From assembly GCA_009193035.1 (NCBI GenBank), contig SWDT01000046.1:1-64000 (forward strand): DNA of 64,000 nt, given 5' to 3'. The stretch comes from Halicephalobus mephisto. Taxonomy: Eukaryota > Nematoda > Chromadorea > Rhabditida > Panagrolaimidae. Shown here piece after piece: positions 12,088 through 24,579 of this stretch; position 1 is the stretch's first letter, and every line of letters begins with the position of its first letter. Under the pieces are notes generated by a model. The model was not told the DNA's origin and ran no database searches. It saw nothing but the letters and a program-made list of their open reading frames with translations. A program made the position numbers and the translations under genes.

Positions 12088-14678
12088 TGAGCTTCTTATT
12101 TCTTCCTGCCACGTGTACAACGAATTCGTTCAGGCGTATTTCTCTTGAATTATCCGTAAATACTCCCCCCCTCAATTTTTGTCAAAAATTGTTAATCATT
12201 ATTGAGTGTAGTTTCTTGGTCACTGTAATTGGATGAGCCCGTTGGACCGTTTCCTGGTTAACACAAAATCAAGTGCTTTTTTAAATTGTCCCATTTCTCG
12301 GATCATTGAGTTTTGTTCTTTTGAAAAATAGAATTTCGTAAAAACTAAATTACCCTAGAATGAAATAGAAAATTTACGTTTTGAAAAATTTCAGAATTTT
12401 GTAATTTCGCAAATATTTGGGGATTTCTGAAATTTCAGAATTTTTTTATTAAATTTTAAAGTTACAGAAACTTCTGAAATTTTGTAGAAGTTTTTGGAAT
12501 TTTAGAATTTCTCAGAAATTAATTTTTCAAAATGTAAAAATTTTCGAAAATTTCAGAATTTTCTGGAATTTTTTAGAATGTCATTGACACAGGACGTGAA
12601 CTGGCTCCTGCCGCGATAATTCCTGGAATTACGGTAGGAGGGTGTTTTTTTACGAAATCGGTTGTCTTAGAAAAATTGTTATTTTTGGATTATTTTGGAT
12701 TTTATATATCATTTTGAATAAAGAATTTCCAAATTTCGTCTGCACCACGGAAATCATAAATTTTTAAAATTATTTCAAATTTTAAAATTTTCTATAATTT
12801 TTAAAAATTTGAAAGATTCCGGAATTTTAAAAAATTTCTGAAATTTCAAAATTTAAAAGTTTTCAAAAAATTTTAAAATTCAAAAATGTTCAGAAATTTC
12901 GTTTCAGGACCATTTTTAACAAATTTTTGTTTTTAGAACAGTGTAATTTTAAAATTATCTAATAATTGAAATTTTTTAATTTTAAAAATAATTTTTAATT
13001 TTTTAAATTTCGAAAATCAGTTTTATAAAATTTTGTTTTTTGCAATAATATAATTTTTGAATTATTTATGATTAGAAATTTTTTAATTTTAAAAATTTAC
13101 GTTGAAATTATTTTATAATAATTTTTATTTTTTTTTGCAATATTATTTTTTTAGAATTGTCCAAAATGAAAAATTTTAGAAATAATTAAAAATATTTTAA
13201 AAATCATTCTGTAACAATTTTCGTGTTTTTCATAATAATATAGTTCTGAAATCATCTGGAATGAAAAACTGAAAATTCGTTTCAGGACCATTTCATAATA
13301 TTTTAAATTTTTATAATTCTAAAATGACCTAAAACAAAAATTTTTATAATTTTAAAAATTCGTTTCAAAATTATTTTATAATTTTTATTTTTTATAATAT
13401 AATGATTTTGAATATATTTGAAATAAAAAATTTTGAAAATTTAAAAAATACTTTAAAAATTCGTTTCAAAATTATTCTATAATTTTTATTTTTTATAATA
13501 TTATAATTTTGAACTTATTTGAAACAAAAAATCCCAGTTATTTTTGAAGAATTTTTAAAATTCATCTCAGGACCATTTCATAACATTCTCAATTTTTAAA
13601 TTTTTATAATTTTAAAAATTCGTTTCAAGATTATTTTATAATTTTTATTTTTTATAATATAATGATTTTGAACTTATTTGAAACAAAAAATCCCAGTTAT
13701 TTTTGAAGAATTTTAAAAATTCGTTTCAGGACCATTTCATAACTTTGTCCATTTTTAATTATTAAAGCATATGAGCAAGATTAAAGAAGTGCGGGTGGAA
13801 AATTTGTTTCGAAAACAACTGTTTTGTTGCTTTTGTCTCCATTGTTGGGGCTTGTAAATCATCGACACTCGTTCACGACTGTTTTTACGGAGTCTTAGTG
13901 GAAGTAGGTCTCGATCGAGATCCCTGCTTTCGATCAAAGGTCTATGTGAGTACATCGGCTTCCAATAACATTTATCCCGTCGCCCTCTCAAAGGACTATA
14001 TCCGTTAATTGCTTCAATCTTGTCAGGTGATTGATAAAAGAGATCCGCCACTCTTGATCTAATTGAAAGTTGATTGTCTTCAATCCGCCAAACGTTTCAA
14101 CAAATGATTCTATTCGTGTCAGTTGGTTCTGTCCCGAAATTCCCGAATATCAGTCACTCAACAACAATCAAATCCAACCTATCCTAATGACACCACCACT
14201 AAGAAAACATTTCCGACGATTTGTGGATCATTGGCACGACTAATTGACTTTTGATTTTGCTAAAGTTGAAAAGCGCTGTTGGTGCCTTGTCAAAAGAATT
14301 TGAGTACCCTATTGCTCATCAGTCAGTTGGACCAAGGCGCTAAAAAGCATCCAGAACAGTCCCTAGTCCATCCTGAATTCGGTGTAATAAATAATGTTGT
14401 ATAAACTCAATTGGACAACTGTTTTCATTTTGGGGTCAAGTAATGTCAAAAAGTCACTTATTTTTAGTCAATTAATCACGGAGAAAAATTTAACTTTTTA
14501 TTTATGAAGATAATTGAAAAAAAATTAAAATCCAAAAGACAGCAAAGATTCGGAAATTTTTGCTGAATAAATTATGTCAAATTTTGACTAGAAAAAAAAT
14601 AAAATAAATGATAAAGCAAAAAACCGGAGATTTATTTTGTGAAATGAAGATGGAATGATTTTTGAAAAAAATGGAAAT
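12088..14678. other. Intergenic region between convergent ctbp-1 and vab-15
   Basis: 12750-13760 is a degenerate array with a period near 120 nt, marked by repeated AAATTCGTTTCAGGACCATT and TTTGAACTTATTTGAAAC. 13765-14400 is mixed-composition DNA with no frame I can support; it may be the vab-15 3' UTR or regulatory DNA. The rest is A/T-rich. Confidence 0.45.
12717..12722 (+). terminator. Candidate poly(A) signal of ctbp-1
   Basis: AATAAA about 630 nt after the stop codon. Between them lies mixed then A/T-rich sequence. Other signals could be used. Confidence 0.3.
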
Positions 14679-17600
14679 TTACCATTGAGCTGAATACGGT
14701 TGAGATGCGAACGGGATTAAGGATTTAGGATCGACGCCGTTGTTGGCAGCAACGGCAGCAGCAAGAGCACTGGCATGAGCGAAGTTCACTCTTTCGACTT
14801 CTGCTTCCTGGAGTCGCTTGCATTTCGCTCTGCGATTCTGGAAGTTTATTTATAATATAAAGTTTAAAATATAAAATATAACTTTTCAAAAATATAATAT
14901 AACTTTTAAAAATATAATATAACTTTTAAAATATAACTTTTAGAAAATATAATATAACTTTTAAAATATATAATATAACTTTTAAAAAATATAATATAAA
15001 GTTTAAAAATATAATATAACTTTTAAAAATATAATATAAATTTTAAAATATAAAATATAAAATATAAAATATAAATTTTAAAATATAAAATATAAAATAT
15101 AAAATATAAATTTTAAAATATAAAATATAACTTTTAAAATATTTAAATTTAAAAATATATTTTATAAACTTAAAAAATATGATATAAATTTTAAAATATA
15201 TAAAATATAAATCTTAGAAAATACAATATGTTTTAAAAAGTATAATGTAAATTTTAAAAAATAAAATAATTAAAATAATTCTTTTGCAAGAAATTTTTCG
15301 TGTAATTACTATTTAGAGTTTATTATTCATTTTTTTTTAATTTTCTAAAATTAAAAAATTAAATAAAAATAAAAAATTTCATTTTTTAAAATTTTTGATC
15401 AACAATATTCAAATCGATAATTTTTTAATAAAAATATTTTAAAATTACTACAATTATTCAAAAAATTTAAATTTAAAAGTTTTTTTAGTTTTCCTAATTT
15501 CAGAAAATTATTCAACAAAATTGGATTCCAAATTCTGAATCCATTTTTATTTAAACTTTACATTTGAATTATTTTAGAAAATTTAGATTTTATATAAAAG
15601 TTATTTTTAAAAATTTAAATTTTATATAAAAATTATTTTAAAAAATTTAAATTTTATATAAAAGTTATTTTAAAAAATTTAAATTTTATATAAAAGTTAT
15701 TTTAGAAAATTTAAATTTTATATAAAAATTATTTTAGAAAATTTAAATTTTATGTTATTTTAGAAAATTGCAATAAATAAAATAATTTTTTTGTTAATTA
15801 TAATAATCGTAATTTGTTTGGGGAAAAATATCTTTTGTTTTATTATAAATTAATTTGCACAAGTTGAGTCCGAATAATCCATGATATAACCTCAAAATCG
15901 GTCCCCAAGTGGTTTCAATAACATTGCCATCTGTCCAAGTGTCCAAACAATATTCTTTCATCCCGTTAATCGAGGAGCCAAAGATTGCGCAATCGGCACA
16001 TAGTCTTTTCACACAAATTAACGAGCGTGAGGTACTCAATCTCAAGGTAGAAGATAATTCATCGAAAAAAACTCATCCATCTTTTGCGGTCACTCAAAAA
16101 ACAATAACATACTCAAAATCCAATCAGATAATCTTCCATGGAAAATTGGACATTTTTAATTCTTCAAATCTGACTTCCGAATTTCGGATATTTCGCAAAA
16201 TTTTAAGTTTTCGTGCAAAAATAAAATTTTTAAGAAATTTATTTTTCAAAAAAGTATACTGTAAGTTTTCAAAGTTAAAATTTAAATTTTATGAATTTTT
16301 TTAAAACAAAACAGAATTTAAAAAATTAATAATCAAAATTCGAAATTTAAAATTTTCGCGCTAAGACAAAAAATATTTAAATTTAAATTTTCAAAATAAT
16401 TTTTTTTAAATTTTTAAATTTTAAAAATAATTTTTTTTTAATTTCATTGAAAATTTTATTTTTTAAATAAATTTTTATAATTTAGAAGATTTTTAAAAAA
16501 TATATTTATTAATTTATGTTTTTAAAAATTTTGCAAAAATTAAATGTTTTAAAAATTCAAATTTTTCAAATAAGGTCGAAAAATTTAAATTTTGACTGTT
16601 GATAATCCATAGAACGAAAAAGTAATTTAAGATATCAATTATCATGTTACCGTAATCGAACTCTAAACAATGGAAAAAAAAAATGAAAAATTATTTGCCT
16701 CAGCAGGCGGTTGAAATTTGATTGCCCTGGAATTCAGTAACAAAAACGCCCTTTTTTGTCTCGAAAGTTATTGATAGTTGCTTTTTGTTTTTTCAGGGTC
16801 ATTCAACTTTGCAAATTCTATATTCATACGGTAATTTTCACAAATAAAATTTCAATGTGGCGACATTTGGCACCATCTGTCGAATAATTAATTTAAAAAC
16901 GCTCAAAAGCAGAAAATCTGGCGTGAACAAACATTTCCCGCATTCTGTAATAACCTGTTTTTATGAAATAAAAATTGATCAATTTTATAAAATAAAAACT
17001 GATCAATTTCAGAAAATCAAAAATTTTATAAAAAAAAAATAAAAATTATCTAAATTTTATAAAAAAAATAAAAATTATTTAAATTTTATAAAAATTAAAA
17101 TTATTTAAATTATTTAAATTTTTAGAAATAAAAATTGACTTATTTTTGAAATAAAAGTAAATTTATTTTGTAAAATAAATAATTATTTTATAAAATGGGT
17201 CATTTTAATTTTTGCAAATTCTCCAATTTCGAAAAATGACAAATCAAATCAACTTTGCGTGATTACAGTAACGACAATCAGACCTGTCTATTGTCCTTCA
17301 GGGAAATCAGCTAGAAGGTCTTAATGATAGGTTTCTGAGAAAATCAGATAATATCAATTTTCGCATAAATGGCATACGAAGGTCCAGAAAGTGAAAAATC
17401 GCAACAATGTGTCAATTTTAATCAACATGATAAATGACCCCAAAAAATAAAAAAAACTTACTTGAAACCAGATTTTTACTTGAGTTTCTGTTAATTTTAA
17501 AGAAGCACTGAATTCGGCCCTTTCGGCGATCGAAAGATATTGTTTTTGTTGAAATTTACGTTCGAGGGCCAAAAGCTGCTGTGTGCTGAAGGGCGTTCTG

Positions 17601-18142
17601 GGTTTGCGGTTGTTTTTGTGTTTTCGCAACATGCATTTGCTAATTTCCGATGAAATTTTTGAATTTTCTAAAAATTACAATTTAATATATAAAATTAATT
17701 TTAAAATACCTGTACTGGAATTACTTTCAGGAGAAGGCCAAGAATATCTTTGAGGATTTGACAAAGAAGAAGTGTTACTAGTGTTCGTGGGAGATGTATC
17801 TAGATAAATATTCGGAAATTTCATGGATTGAAACAAAAACATTGTTGTTGGATCTAATCCCGATTGGATATCTGCACTTGTTGTCGGAATGGACGGACTG
17901 GTGTTCCTGGACGTTATTGGATTCGGAAAATTTTGGGAATTTTCAGAAGCCGAAGTAGTGGCCAAATTCGAAAACAACCTAGCCGGATCAGCAGAGAACT
18001 GTTGTCCGGATAAAGCTGTGAGAAACATGGAAGTCGGAAACGGTAACGGTACTTTTAAAGAATCAGATCCGTTAGAAAGTAAATTTTCAACATTAAAAGC
18101 AGAACAATTATTTCTTGCCGGAGGGGATGTTGATTCTTTCAT
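14679..18142 (-). CDS. vab-15: MSX-class homeodomain transcription factor
   Basis: Three exons, 18142-17710, 17667-17462 and 14837-14679, encode 265 aa. Residues 164-223 are an MSX-type homeodomain: [40 protein letters not shown], then [20 protein letters not shown], with the last intron falling between Gln and Asn of the recognition helix. An EH1 Groucho-binding motif, FNVENLL, is at 16-22, as in MSX proteins. The middle is Ser/Thr/Pro/Asn-rich. MSX factors are nuclear repressors; the C. elegans orthologue is needed for touch-neuron and epidermal development (known). The ATG at 18142 sits 12 nt after a GTTTTCAG acceptor, suggesting a trans-spliced or 5' UTR-spliced leader. The 2.6-kb second intron is large for this genome and contains arrays plus a unique block. 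Confidence 0.92.
14860..15780. repeat. A/T arrays in vab-15 intron 2
   Basis: 14860-15250 is a tandem array of ATAATATAACTTTTAAAA-like units of about 18-20 nt. 15560-15780 holds a second array of a roughly 38-nt unit containing AAATTTAAATTTTATATAAA. Confidence 0.75.
15790..16180. other. Unique block inside vab-15 intron 2
   Basis: About 390 nt of mixed, non-repetitive sequence lie between A/T arrays in the large homeobox-gene intron. Open frames exist on both strands but none has a good start or splice context. An intronic enhancer is the simplest reading; this is an inference. Confidence 0.3.
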
Positions 18143-18640
18143 TTTTCAGACCTCCCTGAAAACTCCAAAAATTCAATTACAAGTTGCCAGAAACGAATTG
18201 ACAAGCGATCGGACAAAGACCGCTTTTCATCGGACGAAAATTGGGAGTCCCCTTAGGCTCCGCCTTTCCTCATTATTGGGTGTATCGTCAGAGCGCCCAC
18301 CGTTGAGCGAATTCAGTTGTCCACAAAGAGCCAATAAGAACGAGCGTAAAGTTATTACCATGAAAAAGAAGTCAAGAAGAGATAATGCGTTAGTGCTTCA
18401 GTTTTATTACATAATCGGTCTTGAGAGCCATAGTCTCATCCGCCATTGAAAACAAGCGGGACGAAACCGATATTCCACTTCCTTCCCCCTTAATGAGCGC
18501 CTCCTGGAAAGCTGTAAAGAACACTAAAATCTCCTCCTACTGCACAATTTTATTGACAATAGTAAATGGAGCTGTTGATTACTTGATGGCGCTATGACTG
18601 CCATTTGCCGTTGTTGACAGAGCGATTATGATGAAATATG
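18143..18640 (-). promoter_or_regulatory. Probable vab-15 promoter region
   Basis: Mixed-composition, GC-richer DNA directly upstream of the vab-15 start, before the sequence turns A/T-rich. No single element could be assigned. Antisense open frames here lack support. Confidence 0.35.
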
Positions 18641-20640
18641 GTTATCTCAGAGCGAAAAACCACTTAACTCGATATAATGACATTCAGATACCATAATGAA
18701 TACCTAATTATATGTCTAATAATAAAAGTCATTTTTGGTGGCTTTTCGAGATCAAATATATCACATTCGAAATTTTTTGGGACTAAATTCAAAATTTGTA
18801 ATCTAATTTTTTGCGAACATTCTTCTCAAACGAGATAATCAGGAAAATTCGTAAATATTAGTTCTCGTTCCTGATCGCTTTTTCGAAAAACTAATTAAAC
18901 AGTTGTAAACAATGAAAGAAATGGACTTAATTACAAAAAAGATCGAAATTAACAAAGTTAAAGTTAAAAAATCTACTTAAAAATCATTAGGTAAAATTTC
19001 GCCAAATAAATAAGCGAATTCGCTTCAATTTTCTCAATAAAAAATAAATAAAATTTTAATTTTTTAATACAACTTTCTTCGTTGTGGAAGAGCGTTTAAT
19101 AAAAATCCATTTAAAAATCATCAGTTAAAATTTCGACAAAAAAATAAGAGAATTCGCTTCAATTTTCTCGACAAAAAAATACATAAGATTTTAGATTTTT
19201 AATTTATGTTTTTTCGTTGTAGAGGAATTTTTAATAAAAATTAAAAATATATTCTGAATGGACATTTGATAGTCTACAAAGTGAGCTATAACTTGTTCCA
19301 GAAAAGTAGTTGGAGTACACACAAAAAAGACGTAACTTTTGGCCCTGTCACAATTCTGAAATGTGGCACAATCATCACATTTTTCATGAATATTCGACTT
19401 TGTGACGAAAATTGTAAGTAATAGTGATGATTAATATTTGTTACAGTGCCAAAAGTTACGTTTTTTTTGTCTGTAAAGTATATTCTTATATAAGATCGAT
19501 AGAAGGATTCATTGACTGCTGAGCAGCGTTTTATCACGGAAACACAAGATTTGCGATAATCGACCCTCGTTGACGTGTGTCATTGCTCTATAATTATTTT
19601 CGATCTCCACAGGGGGTGCAATATTATGAAAAATGGAATCAGCTTTTGCGCGAAATTTTTTCTTATTTGAAAATTATTTGCAATTTGTAAAGCGAAAATC
19701 CGATAAAACCCAATTCTGAAGACTTCCGGTAAGATGGAATTTAAACGACAGAATCCAGGACAATGTGCCGAAAAAGACTCCATAAATGGTAATCAAATAG
19801 AATGCAGAATCTATCAATTTCCGTTAGATAATTAAGCTAGGAAAATTTGGCAATTAATCTTTGTCTCGCCCAATACGGAAAATGGACTACAGAAAGAAAA
19901 GTTGCTTTGTGTCCAATTTTAGAACCACATAAATAATTCTAAAAAATCATAATACAAAAATTATAAATTAAAATCATCGTAAAATTGTCTCAACACGAAT
20001 TCACAAAATACTTTGGGGAATTTCCAGAATTTTAGGATTCAGATGTTATTTCAAAAATTTTCTTAAATTTGGAAAGGATTCGAAATTTCTAGAAGATTTT
20101 GGAAAATTCCGAAATTTTGCATTAAATTCAAGAAAATTCTGAAAATTTCAAAGTTTCATAATCTTCCACAAAATTCAAAGATTTCATAATTTTCTGTTAA
20201 ATTCTGAAAACTTGCAAAATTTTGAAAAGCTCCAGAATCCTCCACGAAATTCTCAAAAATTCCATAATTTCTTACCAGCTTTCAGAACTTTCCATAAAAT
20301 TCCAAAGAATCTCAAAAACCTACAGTATCTTGGGATTCTTTTATATTCCCCAATATTCTGAGATCTTCTGTGAGATTCTTAAAGGTTTCAGAAGCTTTCG
20401 AAGAATTCTAATCTTGTATACTAAAAAGCTTGCGAGTTGGAGACCAATCAACGCTCATCTGATGACCAAATCTGTCCCTTGACACCAGAAAGCAAGCACT
20501 AATGCAGTTCGAGGAAGCTCAATGTTATTCAATTACGCGGCACCAAAATACGTCTTTTCAACGCCCAATTCACCGTGGATATGAAATAATAAAACTCGAA
20601 AACAATGTAAATTTTTTCCACAAAGAAAAATGAACAAATT
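18641..20640. other. Intergenic DNA upstream of vab-15
   Basis: Mostly A/T-rich and degenerate, including diverged words such as AAAATTTCGACAAAAAAATA repeated near 18990 and 19130. Apart from the inverted-repeat element at 19316-19475, I see no gene. Confidence 0.45.
19316..19475. mobile_element. 160-bp MITE with TA-type ends (family A, single unit)
   Basis: The left end TACACACAAAAAAGACGTAA and the right end, read in reverse complement as TACAGACAAAAAAAACGTAA, form terminal inverted repeats of about 28 bp that run on into CTTTTGGC. The ends begin with TA, the target of Tc1/mariner elements. The core holds no coding frame, so the element is non-autonomous. Related ends occur at 43680-44093 and 50444-50859. 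Confidence 0.75.
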
Positions 20641-20844
20641 AATAATCATGTCTTTATTGAATTCCCGCAAAAACAAATCGGGGTTTTTGACATATCAAAA
20701 TCCGTTTTTGACTCGAAGGGCTATATCCTATCCTCCAAGGCTCGTAGGATGGCGGTGGTTATTGGATCTCGGTGACAATTGAAAAAATCAAAATCAAAGG
20801 ATATATCCGATGTCATCGAAAAACATAATCATTTAATCTAAATC

Positions 20845-21050
20845 CAAGGTCTCGGGAAGAAAAAATCGAAAATAATCATCCAATCAAGGATCCTGAAAAA
20901 AATCAAAGATATTTATTCAATTCTAGTCTCGGAAAGAAAAAATCAAAAAATAATCATCCAATCAAGGATCTTGAAAAAAATCAAAAATATTTATTCAATT
21001 TTAGTCTCGAAAAGAAAAAATCAAAAAATAATCATCAAATTCTAACTCCA
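20845..21050. repeat. Tandem repeat, about 84-nt unit
   Basis: Two to three copies of a unit containing GGAAGAAAAAATCAAAAATA, then ATCATCCAATCAAGGATC and TATTTATTCAATT. The copies differ by a few bases each. Confidence 0.7.
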
Positions 21051-21179
21051 GAGTTCTGTAAAAAAACTAAAAAGTTGTAGAAAATAAATTTTACTACGAT
21101 ACTATATTTATTTAGACAATATTCTAATGAAATTGTATATTAGTAAATTAAAAGTTCTGTAAGGAAATTACATCCAATG

Positions 21180-21700
21180 ACGTCAGAAGTTTCACAACAA
21201 AAGTGTATTTACTTAGGTCAGTGGCCTCAGAAAAAAATGTATTTATTTTAATCAGAGATCTCAGAACGAAAATAAATTTATTTAAATCAGAGATCTCACA
21301 ACGAAAATAAGTTTTTTTAATCAGAAGTCTCGAGAAGAAAATAAATTTCTTAAATAAGTTCTCCCATAACGAAAGTAAGTTTTTTTTTAATCAGAAGTCC
21401 CACAACGAAAATATTTTAATAAACTCTCTCACAACGAAAATAAGTTCTCCCACAACGAAAGTAAGTTTTTTTTTAATCAGAGGTTCCACAACGAAAATAT
21501 TTTAATAAACTCTCTCACAACGAAAATAAGTTCTCCCACAACGAAAATACGTTTTTTTTAATAAACTCTCCCACAACGAAAATAAGTTCTCCCACAACGA
21601 AAGTAAGTTTTTTTTAATCAGAGGTCCCACAACGAAAATATAATTTTTATTAGAACAAAGATTTGGTATTTTTTCGTTGTGAAACCTCTGATTGAAATAA
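21180..21700. repeat. Tandem array of TCCCACAACGAAAATAAG units
   Basis: More than ten copies of a roughly 35-55-nt unit with the core CCCACAACGAAAATAAGTT and a spacer TTTTTTTTTAATCAGAGGTC. At the right edge (21670-21705) one unit appears in the opposite direction (TTTTCGTTGTGAAACCTCTG), so the array ends in an inverted copy. Confidence 0.75.
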
Positions 21701-21999
21701 ATATATTTTTTTTATTTTATCGTTAAATTCTGTAATTAAATTTTGTAAATAATATTTATAGATCTAGTTAGCTTATAGAATTCATAAACTTCAAGTTGTA
21801 TTTTTGACTTTTTGAACAATTTTTAAAAACCTAGTGGATAGTTATAAAAGTTTACATAACTACGAAAATAACTATTAAATCAATAAAGTTGTTTTAAAAA
21901 TTAATAATTTAGGAATAAATAATCTCGAATTTAAAAAATAAATAAAATTTTGTGTTTTATATTTTGAAAGTTAACGATCCGAGCTTGAAATTAGATTTT

Positions 22000-22320
22000 T
22001 CTTGTTAAAACACAAGTGAAATCAAAATTGAGGAAATTTAGATAAAGTACAACTTTTAAAATAAAAAATCTGGAAACTTATTTAACTCAAAAGGTTCAAA
22101 AGTCGTAAAATGGAAGTTCATCATCAAAGTTCAAAGTCAAAGTTTGGGATCGAAGTTGATCATCAAAGTTCGAAATCAAATTTTGAGGTCGAAGTTGATT
22201 GTCAAAGTTCAAAGTCAAAGTTTGAAATCAAAGTTGATCATCAAAGTTTGAGATCGAAGTTGATCGTCAAAGTTCGAAATCAAATTTTGAGGTCGAAGTT
22301 GGGGGTTTGAGTGAACTTTT
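22000..22320. repeat. Interspersed repeat with GATCATCAAAGTTCGAAATC units
   Basis: A unique-looking head (about 22000-22100, with TTCTTGTTAAAACACAAGTG) is followed by seven or so copies of an 18-36-nt unit built on AAGTTGATCATCAAAGTTCG. The same head and array occur in inverted orientation at 30640-30900. Confidence 0.75.
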
Positions 22321-22352
22321 GAATTTTCAAGACAAAATTTAAATTTATTCTA

Positions 22353-23603
22353 TTAGGGTGTCACAAAAAAACATGCGGTTTGGGGGTTAACTTTGAGGAT
22401 TTCTCTAGAATTTTCTCGGTCTCACCAGGAAATTCTGGAATAGTCTATTAATTGCTCGAGACTCTGGCAATAGGATATAAAAGGATCCGGTGACCGCCGG
22501 TTACTCATTAAAGTTTTGTAAATCCTTTTCGTCATGCTTGATCAGAACGTTCTTGCTGTCCTACTTTTCTTCTTCAAAAAAGGCTATACTGCAAGACAAG
22601 TCAAGCCGCGATGAAATATGCGAAGTAGAAGGCCAAGGAACTGTAAGTGAACGTGCTGCACAATCTTGGTTAAACGTTTTCGAGAAGGGGATACAACCCT
22701 CAAACACCGTTCAGGCTCAGGTCGATGTTCAAGTGTGAATGACAAAGCGCTGCTTGACTGTGTGGAGTCTGATCCAAGCCAAAGTCTGAGTAAACTATCA
22801 AGTGTCTTTCATGTATCCTATATGACTATACAACGTCATCTCCATCAGCTCGACTTATCCCTCATGATTTGACTGATGAGCAAGTGGAAGCCCGTCTGAC
22901 ACTATGTAAAGAATTACTTGCTAATCCTTTGGATCTCCGTTTCTTCAAGTGAATTGTGACTTGTGATGAGTCCTGATCTACTGGCGTAACAGTCGTCGTT
23001 CCAAACAATGGCTATCTGTTGGAGAACCCGCAGTCCCGTGCCTAAACAGAATCGCTTTGCAAACAAGGTTTTACTCAGTGTCTTTTGGAATTTCGAAGGT
23101 CCAATCTATTACGAGCTGATCCCAAGGGTCAAAACATAAACTCTGACATTTACTGCACTCATTGCAACATATGTATGAAGCTCTGTCAGTGAAGTATCCG
23201 GCAGTGATTAATCGAAAGAGAGCGCTACTCCTCCAAGATAACGCGAAAGCGCATACCTCCAATCAAACTCGCGAAATCGAAAGCTTAGATAAAATAGAAA
23301 TTTTACCACATCCTCCTTATAGTCCGGACATTTCTCCGTCCGATTATCATTTGTTCCGGAATATGGCTCATTTCATGAAGGGAAAGCAATTCGATACATT
23401 AGATCAGGTCAAGTTGGAAGTGCAGCGGTTTTTTGATTCAAAATCTGAGGAATGGTATAAGAATGGAATCCTTGATTTAGCCAATCGTTGGAATAGTTGT
23501 AGAATATGATGGTCTATATTTTCCTTATTTGGTTATTTGAATTTAAAAAAAAATAAACCTAAAGTTTTTTCAAAAAACCGCATGTTTTTTTGTGACACCC
23601 TAA
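22353..23603 (+). mobile_element. mariner-family DNA transposon, 1251 bp, intact ends
   Basis: Perfect 29-bp terminal inverted repeats begin TTAGGGTGTCACAAAAAAAC (22353-22381) and end in the complement (23575-23603). They are flanked by the TA target duplication at 22351-22352 and 23604-23605. The size, TA target and the D,D34D transposase inside place it in the Tc1/mariner superfamily, mariner family. The coding region is broken, so it can move only if another copy supplies transposase. Confidence 0.93.
22534..23509 (+). pseudogene. mariner transposase pseudogene (D,D34D)
   Basis: The frame starts at the ATG 22534, hits a TGA at 22612-22614, shifts near 22663 (the tryptophan codon before KRF-like residues), shifts again near 22855 and has further stops near 22950-22980. 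Fragments are clear: ARQVKPR, SERAAQSW, RFREGDTTLKHRSGSGRC, VTCDES (first Asp), LLQDNAKAH (second Asp) and PPYSPDISPSDYHLF (third Asp). Exactly 34 residues separate the second and third Asp, diagnostic of mariner. The catalytic residues survive, but multiple stops and frameshifts rule out an active enzyme. Confidence 0.9.
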
Positions 23604-23639
23604 TATTTCGAAGAAATTGATATATCAAGTTCCATCAAT

Positions 23640-24010
23640 TCAGGTAAGACAACTTTTTGGAAAAAAATTTATAATTTTTGAAAAAGAAAAAGTTCAAATT
23701 TTAATTTCGAACTTTAATTCTCAATTTCGACCTCAAACTTTGATTTCGAACTTTGATGGGCAATTTTAATCACCAACTTTGATATTGAACCTTGACTATC
23801 AATTTTGAATTCGAACTTTGATATCTAATTTCAATGTCGAACTTTGACTATCAACTTTGAGTTCAAATTTTGATTATCAACTTAAAGTTCGAACTTTGAT
23901 CTCAAATTTTGAGTTCGAACTTTGACTATCAACTTTGAGTTCGAACTTTGACCACCAACTTTGAGTTCAAACTTTAACTATCAACTTTGATCATACAAAA
24001 TACAGGTATT
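23640..24010. repeat. Array of TCGAACTTTGATNATCAACTTTGA units
   Basis: About twelve imperfect copies of an 18-nt-based unit such as TTGAGTTCGAACTTTGACTA. It is the reverse-complement counterpart of the array to the left of the mariner element, so the transposon appears to have landed in or between these repeats. Confidence 0.7.
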
Positions 24011-24579
24011 TTTTGACACATGATATATGAAATATTTTACGTTTATCCTATTCAGTCGTTCCGGAACTTTATACTGCAACATTCGATTTATCCATAGTCG
24101 TAAATCCATCTCAGAATCCAGTTTGTTCATCAAGTTTTCTGTTTTCCAATTAATAATCATTTTCTCGAAGGATTTTTGGACTGTTCCTAAAAGTAAAAAA
24201 AACGATAATTCTTTAAATTTTCAGTTTTTTGACCATTTTTGATTTTTTGCATTTTATTCGTTTTTTAAAAATTTTCAATTTTTAATTTTTTTAATTTTTT
24301 ACAATTTTATAAATTTCGAACAAGATAGATCCAAAAATTTATAAATTATTAACTTTAAGTAAAATTAAAAAATTTTTTTTTCAATAAAAATATTTTTAAA
24401 ATTTTTTCATAAATTACATTTTTTAAAATATTTAAATGAAAAAATTTTATTTTCACCGAAAAACACGTGTAAATTTTTATTTTTGCGATAAAAATAGCCA
24501 TATTAAGATGAGTCAAAAATTTCATCCGTAAAAATATCATTATCGGAGGCTTTTTGGAAAAATACGTTAATGATTTTTT

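Noticed and set aside
13755..14051. 98-codon minus-strand open frame between ctbp-1 and vab-15
   Set aside because: It starts at GTG rather than ATG, has no splice partner and no recognisable motif, and lies where the vab-15 3' UTR or regulatory DNA is expected.
15794..16045. 83-codon minus frame (and a plus frame from 15909) in vab-15 intron 2
   Set aside because: No start or splice support and overlapping frames on both strands. Treated as a unique intronic block instead.
17889..18449. 186-codon plus frame antisense to vab-15 exon 1
   Set aside because: It is the antisense shadow of a Ser/Thr-rich exon; the minus frame has the EH1 motif and splices to the homeodomain.
21180..21700. Regular direct repeats reminiscent of a CRISPR array
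   Set aside because: Units are contiguous and variable, without constant repeats and unique spacers, and the window is eukaryotic.
22110..22310. 66-codon plus frame with repeated VDHQSSKSKFE-like words
   Set aside because: It is a translation of the 18-36-nt satellite unit.
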